A stretch of DNA of 64,000 nt from Sphingomonadales bacterium (GTDB lineage: Bacteria > Pseudomonadota > Alphaproteobacteria > Sphingomonadales > Sphingomonadaceae). The notes below the pieces were generated by a model, which was given only the letters and a program-made list of their open reading frames with translations, was not told the origin of the DNA and did no database searches. The stretch is from NCBI GenBank assembly GCA_028871475.1, contig JAGWMZ010000003.1, positions 1 through 64,000 of the forward strand, read 5' to 3'. Each line of letters opens with the position of its first letter. Position 1 is the first letter of the stretch. The position numbers and the translations under genes are program-made. Positions 56,062-64,000 of the stretch are shown here, piece by piece.

Positions 56062-56766
56062 TCAGACGTCAGTATCCTCTTCGCCGTCCCACTCACCCGT
56101 CAGATCGACAGGGGTGACCGGCTGGATGGTGGAAACAGCGTGCTTGTAGGCCAGCTGAACATAGCCCTCACGCTCCAGCATCATGCAAAACAGGTCATAG
56201 GCCGCAACACGGCCCTGCAGCATCACGCCGTTGACCAGGAACATCGTCACCTGCACGGCGGCGGCCTTGATGCTGGAGAGGAACACGTCCTGCAGCAGGC
56301 GGGCCTTCTTGCTGCCTTCGGTGGTGCCAAAAAGGCGGGTGTCGATCGGCGTCGAGGGCATGATCGTCGAGACCGCATGCTTGTAAACAAGCTGCGACTG
56401 GCCATCGCGGCGCAGCAGGATCGAGAAATTGTCGAACCAGGTGACAATGCCCTGCAACTTGACACCCTTGACGAGGAACATCGTCACCGGGGTCTTGTTC
56501 TTGCGCAGATGGTTGAGGAACTGATCCTGAAGGTTCTGCCCACCCTTGCCAGCGGCAGGCGCTGCGGCGGGAGCGGGAGCAGGCGCTGCGGCCGCCGCCT
56601 TGGCGCGCGAAGCGCGAGGCGCGGGCGCCGGTGCTTCATCGGCGGCAGGTTCCACTGCCGGGGGCAGCGCGGCCTTCAGGCGGGGGCGGGCGGTAAGGGT
56701 ACGACCGGCGGTGGGAGCAGCAGCGGGCGTTTCGCCCTCGGCTTCGGTCTTGCTCGATGTCGGCAT
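56062..56766 (-). CDS. hfq: RNA chaperone Hfq with two tandem Sm domains
   Basis: 234 residues, about three times a standard Hfq. The first 75 residues are Ala/Pro-rich and probably disordered. Domain 1 (about 77-142) has [29 protein letters not shown] and YKHAVSTI: proximal-face residues Gln80, Asp81, Phe114, Tyr128, Lys129 and His130, rim Arg88 and Lys89, and Lys103 are kept. Domain 2 (about 155-221) has [29 protein letters not shown] and YKHAVSTI: the rim Arg patch is lost (KAAA) and Lys31 of E. coli is Met182. Both domains have Phe for Tyr25 of the distal face. The acidic tail is [11 protein letters not shown]. The ring is probably three chains. Confidence 0.94.
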   Translation of the reverse strand: MPTSSKTEAEGETPAAAPTAGRTLTARPRLKAALPPAVEPAADEAPAPAPRASRAKAAAAAPAPAPAAAPAAGKGGQNLQDQFLNHLRKNKTPVTMFLVKGVKLQGIVTWFDNFSILLRRDGQSQLVYKHAVSTIMPSTPIDTRLFGTTEGSKKARLLQDVFLSSIKAAAVQVTMFLVNGVMLQGRVAAYDLFCMMLEREGYVQLAYKHAVSTIQPVTPVDLTGEWDGEEDTDV

Positions 56767-56885
56767 TATAAGCTCCTCTTTTTGGCGAAGGCCTTGCGGT
56801 CTTCGCGATCTGGCCGACGAGTCTCGCCGACCGATTCACTGAGGCCTTGAATAATGTTTCGCACCTGCAGCGTAAATGGGAAAAT

Positions 56886-56910
56886 GGCCCGAAACGTCCC
56901 GCCTCGGGCC
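56886..56910 (-). terminator. Terminator between ntrX and hfq
   Basis: Read on the minus strand: GGCCCGA, 11-nt loop, TCGGGCC, then ATTTTCCC. It starts 6 nt after the ntrX stop and separates the ntr genes from hfq-hflX. Confidence 0.7.
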
Positions 56911-56915
56911 AAATT

Positions 56916-58301
56916 CTACTCCTCCTCGTCGCCCTCCTGCCGCTCGCCCATGCCCAGCAGTTTGAGCTTGCGATGCAAGGCAGAACGCTCCATCCCGATA
57001 AAACTGGCCGTTTTCGAGATGTTACCGGAAAAACGGCGAATCTGGACGCGCAAATATTCGCGTTCGAAATTCTCGCGCGCCTCGCGCAGCGGCACCCCCA
57101 TCAGGGCCGACATGCCAGCGTCACCCTGCATCCGTCCGGTGACGATCTCACCCGGCAGCATGTCGGGCTCAATCCGTCCCAGCCTTTCACGCGGGGCAAG
57201 AATGACGGTGCGCTCCACCACATTGCGAAGCTGACGGACATTGCCCGGCCATTCATAGGCCTGCAGCGCGGCCATCGCCTCCATGGTGATTTCCGGCGCG
57301 GTCAGCCCCTGATCATTGGCGTAACGGGCAAAGAAGTGGCTGACGAGGGCCGGAATATCGTCCCGCCGTTCGGACAGGGGCGGCACATGGACCGGCACGA
57401 CATTGAGCCGGTAGAACAGGTCTTCGCGAAAACGCTTCTCGGCGATTTCCTTTTCCAGATTGCGGCTGGTGGAGGACACCACGCGCACATCCACACGCAG
57501 TTGCCGCGCGCCGCCCACGCGAGCGAAGGACTGGTCCGTGAGCACCCGCAAAATACGTGCCTGGGTGGACAGCGGCATGTCGCCCACCTCATCGAGGTAA
57601 AGTGTGCCGCCATCGGCCATTTCCAGCAGCCCGGCGCGCACCAGCTTGCCATTCGCTTCCTCGCCGAACAGCTCCTCCTCGAAGCGCTCCGGCGTGATGC
57701 GCGCGGAATTGACGCTGACGAAGGGATTGGCCGCCCGCCCGCTCCAGCTGTGCAGCAGGCGTGCCGCCACTTCCTTGCCCACACCGGCAGGTCCCGAAAT
57801 CAGCAGGCGGCTGCCCGTGTTGGCCACGCGTTTCAGTGTCGCGCGCACATGGTTGATCGCCGAGGAATTGCCAGTGAACTCCTCACCCTGCGTCATGTCG
57901 AGCTTGAGGCGGGCATTCTCGCGGCGCAGGCGCTCGGTTTCAGTCGCCCGTTCCACCAGGTGCAGCAGGCGCTCTGTCTCGAAGGGTTTTTCGATGAAAT
58001 CCATTGCCCCGCGCCCGATGGCAGCCACCGCCGTATCGATGTTGCCATGCCCGGAGAAGATGATGACCGGCAGGTCCGGCTCGCGCGCCTTGATCGCGTC
58101 GAGCACTTCAAGCCCATCCATGGGACTGCCATGCAACCACACGTCGAGCAGCACCAGCGAGGGACGGCGCTTGTCCACCGCCTCCAGCGCCGCGCGACTG
58201 TCGCCGGCCGTCCTGCAATCATAACCCTCGTCCGACAGGACCCCCGCGACGAGATCGCGAATGTCCTTTTCATCGTCGACGATCAGGATATCGAGTGCCA
58301 T
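56916..58301 (-). CDS. ntrX: NtrX response regulator with degenerate sigma-54 contact loop
   Basis: 461 residues from ATG 58301 (AAGGA 9 nt upstream). Receiver with [14 protein letters not shown] and Lys in [12 protein letters not shown]+ domain with Walker [14 protein letters not shown] and Walker [12 protein letters not shown]. The GAFTGA loop that contacts sigma-54 is absent: the region reads [21 protein letters not shown]-terminal Fis-type HTH with [20 protein letters not shown]. Partner of NtrY upstream (18 bp). The loss suggests it works as an activator or repressor without sigma-54. Confidence 0.93.
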   Translation of the reverse strand: MALDILIVDDEKDIRDLVAGVLSDEGYDCRTAGDSRAALEAVDKRRPSLVLLDVWLHGSPMDGLEVLDAIKAREPDLPVIIFSGHGNIDTAVAAIGRGAMDFIEKPFETERLLHLVERATETERLRRENARLKLDMTQGEEFTGNSSAINHVRATLKRVANTGSRLLISGPAGVGKEVAARLLHSWSGRAANPFVSVNSARITPERFEEELFGEEANGKLVRAGLLEMADGGTLYLDEVGDMPLSTQARILRVLTDQSFARVGGARQLRVDVRVVSSTSRNLEKEIAEKRFREDLFYRLNVVPVHVPPLSERRDDIPALVSHFFARYANDQGLTAPEITMEAMAALQAYEWPGNVRQLRNVVERTVILAPRERLGRIEPDMLPGEIVTGRMQGDAGMSALMGVPLREARENFEREYLRVQIRRFSGNISKTASFIGMERSALHRKLKLLGMGERQEGDEEE

Positions 58302-58319
58302 TCTCAAGCGTCCTTACTG

Positions 58320-60578
58320 TTATTCCGCCGCCTCGCCGATCCGCCTTTCGGCGGATTTATCGGCGGTCGGCCTGTCTGAAAGCGGGTCGCGGGCAAAGCG
58401 CATGGTGACCATGGTGCCACCTTCCTCCGTCTCCACCGAGGAGAAGGCCATGTCGCCGCCATGCTCCTCAATGATCTTCTTGACGATGGCCAGACCAAGG
58501 CCGGTGCCCTTCTCGCGTGTCGTCACATAAGGTTCGACGATGCGCTCGCGATCCTTGGGCAAGCCGACGCCATTGTCGGTGACCGTCACCACCACGCCAT
58601 GGTCCTCACCCGCGATGGACACGGTGATGCGCCCGCGATAATCGCCATCGGCGGCCTTTGCGCGGGCTTCGACCGCCTCGGTCGCATTCTTGAGCACATT
58701 GGTCATGGCCTGACCGAATTGATGACGATCACAGGCGATGTAATCGAGACCCGGCTCGGCGCTGAAGGAGAAGCTGATGTCAGGTCGCGCCACTTCCTGC
58801 AGGAACAGCGCCTGACGCGCCAGATCCACCGGATCTTCGTTGCGAAACACCGGCTTTGGCAGACGGGCGAAGGATGAAAACTCATCCACCATCTTGCGCA
58901 GATCCCCCACCTGCCGGATAATCGTCTGGGTCAACTCCTCAAAGAGCTCGCCATCGGTCTCGATCTGGCGGCGATAGCGCCGCTTGAGCCGCTCTGTCGC
59001 AAGCTGGATGGGCGTGAGCGGGTTCTTGATTTCATGGGCGATGCGGCGTGCCACATCCGACCAGGCCGCCTGACGCTGGTCGAGCAACTGCCGGGTGATA
59101 TCCTCAAAGGTCAGCACAGCCCCCGCCGGATTGCCGGTGACCTTGACCGCCAGGGTCAGCAATTCGCTGCCCTTGGCATATTGGACGATGCCTTCATTGG
59201 CGCCCGGCGTTACCAACCCGGCCAGCTGCGGGGCAAATTCGGCCAGAGCTCTACCCTCGGGTGGGCCGGAATCAGCAGGACGCAGCAGCTTTTGCGCCGA
59301 AGAGTTCATCAACAGCACCCGCCCCTCGGCATCGAGCGAAATGATGCCCGCCGTCACTGATTCCAGCACCGCCTCGATGAAGGCACGCCGTTCATCCAAT
59401 TGCTGGTTGGCACCAACAAGGGCCAGCGTCTGCAACTCAAGCTGCACTGTCATGCGGTTGAAGGCCCGGTTGAGCAGGCCGATCTCGTCCGACCCCGCAC
59501 GGCCGCCCACACGCAGGGCAAAGTTGCCCGCGCCGACGCGCCGCGCCGCCGCCACCAACTCCGCCAGCGGCTGCACCTGCCTGTCGGCAAAACGCAGGCC
59601 GAACCATACCGCCAAGGCCACCAGCATCAACGAGGCGACGAACAGGGCCACGTTGAAGCGCAGTTGCAAGACACGCGCCTTCTGGGTCAGCACCTGATAG
59701 GCTCGCACGATGTTTTCCGCGCGCTTGCCCTGGCTGAGCGAGAGAAGGTCCGAACGGCGCGCGGCGAAGAGATAAAGGCCGGCATGGCGGTCGATTGGCG
59801 TAATCGCCTCGATCCGGTCGGAATTGGCGTTGATGACGATGCGTTCGCCCGCATCAACACGGCGCAGCTCTGCCGGGGTCACCCAATCGCGCGGCTTTCC
59901 GGTGGGGTCGACGAAGACGGCGGTGTTAAGGTGGCCATCGGGCGCCTTTTGCAAAATCGCCACTTCATCCAGCTTGCGCTGGAGCACCTGATAGGAAAAG
60001 CCCTCGGTAAATTCGCGACTGACCATCGACACGCGACTGAGCGCGTCGCGCACGTCATAGGCCATGGCGACGGCATTGTCCGACACGTCGCGCTGACTTT
60101 GCTCATAATAGCCCTGCGCCAGCTTGTTGGCGTTTTCCAGCATCCCGCGCGAATTGTCGGAAAACCAGAACTCGACGCCCTGCTGAAACAGGATAGAGGC
60201 AAAAATCACGACGAGCAGGGTGGGCACGGCCGCGATCATGGAAAACAGGAACACCAGCTGGACGTGCAGCTTGCCCTTGCTGCCGATGCTGGCGGCCGCG
60301 CGGCGCAGGGCCAGAATGCGTCCGATCAGCATCAGGATCGCCATGGCCGGCACGAGCATGCCGATCAGCAGCGTGGTGGTCAGAACCGATGGGAGAAGAT
60401 GCCCTTTATCTGATTGATCAGAAAGGACGATATAGGCAGAAAGCCAGGCCGCCAGCAGCGAGGCGATCGCCACCCCAAGCAGCCATGGGAAAATGTTCAC
60501 GCGCCGCAGATAGACCTGCGCCCGCCGCCACCAACGCGGCATCCAACGGCGAGCCTGAAAGGACGGGTTCTGCGACAT
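58320..60578 (-). CDS. ntrY: NtrY membrane sensor kinase
   Basis: 752 residues from ATG 60578 (AAGG 5 nt upstream); ATG 60590 is possible. Helices near 30-50, 68-90 and 105-130 and a further one before HAMP at about 310-330. HAMP ([20 protein letters not shown]), PAS ([20 protein letters not shown]), H-box [16 protein letters not shown], and ATPase boxes [16 protein letters not shown] and [12 protein letters not shown]. It pairs with NtrX in nitrogen and redox sensing. Confidence 0.95.
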   Translation of the reverse strand: MSQNPSFQARRWMPRWWRRAQVYLRRVNIFPWLLGVAIASLLAAWLSAYIVLSDQSDKGHLLPSVLTTTLLIGMLVPAMAILMLIGRILALRRAAASIGSKGKLHVQLVFLFSMIAAVPTLLVVIFASILFQQGVEFWFSDNSRGMLENANKLAQGYYEQSQRDVSDNAVAMAYDVRDALSRVSMVSREFTEGFSYQVLQRKLDEVAILQKAPDGHLNTAVFVDPTGKPRDWVTPAELRRVDAGERIVINANSDRIEAITPIDRHAGLYLFAARRSDLLSLSQGKRAENIVRAYQVLTQKARVLQLRFNVALFVASLMLVALAVWFGLRFADRQVQPLAELVAAARRVGAGNFALRVGGRAGSDEIGLLNRAFNRMTVQLELQTLALVGANQQLDERRAFIEAVLESVTAGIISLDAEGRVLLMNSSAQKLLRPADSGPPEGRALAEFAPQLAGLVTPGANEGIVQYAKGSELLTLAVKVTGNPAGAVLTFEDITRQLLDQRQAAWSDVARRIAHEIKNPLTPIQLATERLKRRYRRQIETDGELFEELTQTIIRQVGDLRKMVDEFSSFARLPKPVFRNEDPVDLARQALFLQEVARPDISFSFSAEPGLDYIACDRHQFGQAMTNVLKNATEAVEARAKAADGDYRGRITVSIAGEDHGVVVTVTDNGVGLPKDRERIVEPYVTTREKGTGLGLAIVKKIIEEHGGDMAFSSVETEEGGTMVTMRFARDPLSDRPTADKSAERRIGEAAE

Positions 60579-60660
60579 CGTTGCCTTCATACAACACCGC
60601 TGTGGCGTGTTTGCAAGCAGAATTCACCATGCCCGTCCCCGACTGGCACAGATCTGCGCG

Positions 60661-62091
60661 TCACAAGCGCCGGTTCAGCAGTTCCGCATCCACCCCCAAT
60701 TCGCCCAGACGCTTGCGCAGCGTGTTGCGGTTGATGCCCAGCAATTGCGCTGCGCGCAGCTGGTTCCCCCCCGTCATGCGCAGAACCTGTTCGAACAAGG
60801 GCCGTTCGAATGCGGCAAGGGCACTGTCGTAAATTGCGCCCGGTGCAGGCTTGTGCGTGGCCAGCCAGTGGTTGATGCAGCTGTCGAAATCCTGCGAGAC
60901 GACCACCGTGGGGGCAGCCTCCCCCTCGGCCTCCGCGCGGGCAGAGCTTGCCAGAAGCGGCGCCAATGATGCTGCATCCACCACATCCTCGCGCGCCAGA
61001 AGCGCCAGGCGATAGATGAAATTGCGCAGCTCGCGCACATTGCCCCGCCATGGCTGGCGTGAGAGCAGATCCACCGCATCGGGTGACAATTGCCGCCGGG
61101 GCAATCCTTCAGCGGCCGCCAGCGTCAGGAAATGGCGGGCCAATGCCTCGATATCATCGGCCCGCTCGCGCAGGGGCGGCAGGTTGATCGGCACGACATT
61201 AAGCCGGTAAAAGAGGTCCTCGCGGAACTGTCCCGCCGTAATCATCGGCATCAGGTCGCGATTGGTGGCCGCGATGATGCGCGTGTCGATCCGCACCTCC
61301 TCGCGCCCGCCCACGCGGCGGATGCTGCCCGATTGCAAGGCGCGCAGCAGGCGGGTCTGGGCCTGCATCGGCATGTCACCAATCTCGTCGAGAAAGAGCG
61401 TGCCGCCCTCGGCCTGCTCGAACTTGCCGATGTGGCGGGCCACCGCGCCGGTAAAGGCGCCTTTTTCATGCCCGAAAAGCTCGCTCTCGATCAGCTCGGC
61501 AGGAATGGCGGCGGTGTTGACCGCCACAAAGGGCCCCGCGCGCCGATGACCAAGCTGGTGGATCGCCTCGGCCACCAGTTCCTTGCCGGTGCCCGATTCG
61601 CCCAGGATCAGCACCGTGAGATCATTGCGCAGCACACGGGTGATCATGCGATAGACCGCCTGCATCGAGGCACTACGCCCGACCAGCGGCAGGCCCTGCC
61701 CACCGCTATCCTCTTCCAGCAGTCCTTGCGAGGAACTGGATGCCGCTGCCTGACGCACGGTGCGCACCAGCTCGTCAATATCGAAGGGTTTGGGGAAATA
61801 TTCGAAAGCATCGGTATCGCTGGCGCGCACGGCGGTATCGAGCGTGTTCTGCGCCGAAAGGATGATCACCGGCATGTCGGGCCGCAATTCGCGCACCCGC
61901 CCCAGACTGTCGATCCCATCGCCATCGGCCAACATCACATCGGTGACCAGCGCGGCAAAGCGTCGCTCTGACAGCAGGCGATCACGTCCGGCGATGCTGT
62001 CACAGCGTGAAACCGAAACACCCTCTGCCTCCAGCGCCGCGGTAATCACGATCGCGATGGACTCATCATCCTCAACCAGCAGGACACTCAT
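60661..62091 (-). CDS. ntrC: Nitrogen regulation response regulator NtrC
   Basis: 476 residues from ATG 62091; the frame is open upstream without homology. Receiver with LVTDVMLADGDG and Lys in YFPKPFDID. AAA+ domain with Walker A GESGTGKELVAE, an intact GAFTGA loop (KGAFTGAVARHIG) and Walker B GGTLFLDEIGD. C-terminal Fis-type HTH GGNQLRAAQLLGINRNTLRK. It activates sigma-54 promoters in nitrogen limitation and contrasts with the NtrX of the same operon, which lacks GAFTGA. Confidence 0.96.
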   Translation of the reverse strand: MSVLLVEDDESIAIVITAALEAEGVSVSRCDSIAGRDRLLSERRFAALVTDVMLADGDGIDSLGRVRELRPDMPVIILSAQNTLDTAVRASDTDAFEYFPKPFDIDELVRTVRQAAASSSSQGLLEEDSGGQGLPLVGRSASMQAVYRMITRVLRNDLTVLILGESGTGKELVAEAIHQLGHRRAGPFVAVNTAAIPAELIESELFGHEKGAFTGAVARHIGKFEQAEGGTLFLDEIGDMPMQAQTRLLRALQSGSIRRVGGREEVRIDTRIIAATNRDLMPMITAGQFREDLFYRLNVVPINLPPLRERADDIEALARHFLTLAAAEGLPRRQLSPDAVDLLSRQPWRGNVRELRNFIYRLALLAREDVVDAASLAPLLASSARAEAEGEAAPTVVVSQDFDSCINHWLATHKPAPGAIYDSALAAFERPLFEQVLRMTGGNQLRAAQLLGINRNTLRKRLGELGVDAELLNRRL

Positions 62092-62102
62092 CACTCTGAA
62101 AC

Positions 62103-63218
62103 CTACCCTCTGTTTGCCCGGCTGACGGAACGCTGCACCGGCTCCTCCGGGGCAACCGGAAGATGCAGGCGAAAATGGGTCCACCCGCCCACTTCATCGC
62201 GGTCATGGGTGATGCGCCCGTTCATGTCACGCACCAGCTTGAGCACCAGCGCCAGGCCAAGGCCCTGCCCGCTCTTCTTGCTGCTGACGAAAGGTTCGAA
62301 AATATGGTCGCGCATGGCAGGCTCGATGCCCGGACCATTGTCCGACACCCGCACCTCGATGGGCAGGCGCACGGGCGAGCCCTGCCCGGCGGCATGAAGC
62401 TGCAAACCGCTGGCAAAGCGGGTACGCACGATAACGCGGGAACCCGGAGCGCCGCCACAGGCATCGCGCGCATTGGCCAGCAAGTTGATCAGAACCTGCA
62501 CCAGCCCATGCGCGCTGCCCATCACCGGCGGCAGCGACGGATCGAACTCTTCCTCGATCTTCTGCGCGCCGGCGGTGGCCGCCATCATGATGGCCGCGGC
62601 ACGGCGAATGGCCTCATGCAGATTGCAGGGGGCAACCGGTTCCGCGGTGCGGCGGCTCAGCGTCTGCATCTGGTCGATCAGCTTGGCGATCCGGTCGACC
62701 TCCTCGGCGATGAGCAGGGTCATCGCCCGGTCGGACCCTTCCACCTTGCGGCCCAGCAATTGCGCCGCGCCCTTGATGCCCGCCAGCGGGTTCTTGATCT
62801 CATGGGCGAGGATTTCGGGCGCGCGCAGCACGCCTTCATTTCCGCCATTGCCGTTTTCCCGCATGGCATCGGCGGCGACCGTGTCATGGAGCGTCATCAC
62901 CATCCACCCCACCCGGTCGGCCACGGGGCCGGCGGTGATGTCGACCCGGCGCGGCCCCTGCCCGATCAGATGCACGTCGATCTGCCGCGCGGACACTGGC
63001 GCATCGGCCTCGGCCAGACGGCGGGCAAGGCGCGGCTCGACCAGATCGAGGACCTCGCGCAGCGGCTTGCCCATCAGACGGCGGTTGGACTGGCCAAAGA
63101 ATTGCTCGGCAGCCGGGTTGACCCAGCTGATGATCTGTTCAGGCGCCAGCAACACCACCGCGACCGGCAGGCTGACCAGCAGCTTGCGATGCTCGGGCAG
63201 GTCGGCGGAGGCAATCAC
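62103..63218 (-). CDS. ntrB: Nitrogen regulation sensor kinase NtrB
   Basis: 371 residues, soluble. PAS domain (LLAPEQIISWVNPAAEQFFG), H-box [20 protein letters not shown], ATPase boxes NLLANARDACG, SDNGPGIEP and GQGLGLALVLKLV. It phosphorylates NtrC and is controlled by PII. It follows dusB by 2 nt and precedes ntrC by 11 nt, the normal alphaproteobacterial order. Confidence 0.95.
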   Translation of the reverse strand: MIASADLPEHRKLLVSLPVAVVLLAPEQIISWVNPAAEQFFGQSNRRLMGKPLREVLDLVEPRLARRLAEADAPVSARQIDVHLIGQGPRRVDITAGPVADRVGWMVMTLHDTVAADAMRENGNGGNEGVLRAPEILAHEIKNPLAGIKGAAQLLGRKVEGSDRAMTLLIAEEVDRIAKLIDQMQTLSRRTAEPVAPCNLHEAIRRAAAIMMAATAGAQKIEEEFDPSLPPVMGSAHGLVQVLINLLANARDACGGAPGSRVIVRTRFASGLQLHAAGQGSPVRLPIEVRVSDNGPGIEPAMRDHIFEPFVSSKKSGQGLGLALVLKLVRDMNGRITHDRDEVGGWTHFRLHLPVAPEEPVQRSVSRANRG

Positions 63219-63220
63219 GC

Positions 63221-64000
63221 TCAGGCAGCCTGCGCGCGCTGATAACCCTGTTCGATCAGCGGCGTGTAGAACTCGGCGAGAGCCGCCTTCACCATCGCCG
63301 GGTCATCCATGAAATTCACGCGGTTGCGGAACTCGGCGCTGCCATGCAGGCCCTTGGTGTACCAGCCCAGATGCTTGCGGCTCATATTGACGCCGGTCAT
63401 GATACCATAATGCTCGAGCATCATCTCGTAATGTTCTGAAAGAACGGAAAATTGCTCGGCAAGGTCAGGGTCGGGCTTGCGCTCGCCCGTGGCCAGCCAA
63501 TGCATGACCTGACCCAGCAGCCAGGGGCGTCCGTAGGCCCCGCGCCCGATCATCACGCCATCCGCGCCCGATTGCTCCACCGCATTGGCCACATCCTCGA
63601 TGGTGCAGATATCGCCGTTGACGATGACGGGGATGTCCACTGCCTGCTTCACCTGGCGGACGAAGGCCCAATCGGCCTCGCCGCGATACATCTGGTTGCG
63701 GGTGCGGCCATGCACGGTGATCATCTTCGCACCCAGATCCTGCGCGATTCGCGCCAGCTCTGGCGCGTTCAAACTGTCATGGCACCAGCCCATGCGCATC
63801 TTGACGGTCACCGGCACGTCAACGGCCTTCACCGTCGCCTCGATCAGCTTGGTCGCCAGCGGCAGGTCGCGCATCAGCGCCGAGCCCGCATCGCCATTGA
63901 CCACCTTCTTCACCGGGCAGCCCATGTTGATGTCGATGATCGCCGCACCCTTGTCCTGCGAGAGCCTGGCCGCGTCACCCATCTGCTCGGGCTCGCAGCC
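63221..64000 (-). CDS. dusB: tRNA-dihydrouridine synthase DusB, N-terminus beyond the window
   Basis: The frame is open to the right edge; 259 codons are inside. It begins [17 protein letters not shown] and contains the catalytic Cys in [11 protein letters not shown], the FMN-contact segment [17 protein letters not shown], the [16 protein letters not shown] substrate motif and [20 protein letters not shown]. It reduces uridine in tRNA D-loops with FMN and NADPH. The gene was long called nifR3 because it leads the ntrBC operon, as here. Confidence 0.95.
   Translation of the reverse strand, partial: GCEPEQMGDAARLSQDKGAAIIDINMGCPVKKVVNGDAGSALMRDLPLATKLIEATVKAVDVPVTVKMRMGWCHDSLNAPELARIAQDLGAKMITVHGRTRNQMYRGEADWAFVRQVKQAVDIPVIVNGDICTIEDVANAVEQSGADGVMIGRGAYGRPWLLGQVMHWLATGERKPDPDLAEQFSVLSEHYEMMLEHYGIMTGVNMSRKHLGWYTKGLHGSAEFRNRVNFMDDPAMVKAALAEFYTPLIEQGYQRAQAA

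Overview
The window is GC-rich alphaproteobacterial chromosome, most likely from a sphingomonad (Novosphingobium/Sphingobium type). The evidence is the dusB-ntrB-ntrC-ntrY-ntrX-hfq-hflX order at the right end, an Hfq with two Sm domains in one chain, four large TonB-dependent receptors, FecI/FecR surface signalling and many short, overlapping gene pairs. No rRNA, tRNA, CRISPR array or intact mobile element was seen. The only mobile-element trace is the 3' end of an IS5-family transposase at the left edge.

Left part (1-20.5 kb): a sigma/anti-sigma pair diverges from an STN-type TonB receptor followed by a beta-propeller amidohydrolase. Next come a decayed GH3 glycosidase, a GH27 alpha-galactosidase and an unassigned membrane protein. 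A heavy-metal RND efflux operon (czcB/czcA/czcC-like) diverges from its two-component system, with a near-perfect 16-bp inverted repeat between them. A secreted alpha/beta hydrolase follows.

Centre (20.6-43.3 kb): a large quinoprotein alcohol-oxidation island. It holds pseudoazurin, a CXXCW protein, a SoxYZ-like carrier, a zinc metallohydrolase, cytochrome b561, acetyl-CoA synthetase, a porin, a YVTN beta-propeller, cytochrome c550, a periplasmic binding protein and a PQQ alcohol dehydrogenase with the Asp-x-Asp motif of lanthanide enzymes. It continues with a LuxR-type regulator, a PAS hybrid kinase, a FIST sensor, a DUF779 protein, an aldehyde dehydrogenase and two TonB receptors. Together these oxidise an alcohol to aldehyde, acid and acetyl-CoA, with electron carriers in the periplasm. 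A motif of the form ACC(A/C)AAGGT followed by AT-rich sequence recurs in most promoters of this island and looks like its shared operator. No PQQ biosynthesis genes were seen.

Right part (43.3-64 kb): a GNAT enzyme, a small His-rich protein, an MFS transporter, a secreted Gly/Tyr-rich protein with a clear terminator, a fatty-acid desaturase and a two-component system. A TonB receptor-glycerophosphodiesterase pair is preceded by a Pho-box-like repeat. The conserved mazG, hflX, hfq (tandem), ntrX, ntrY, ntrC, ntrB, dusB block ends the window; dusB runs off the right edge.
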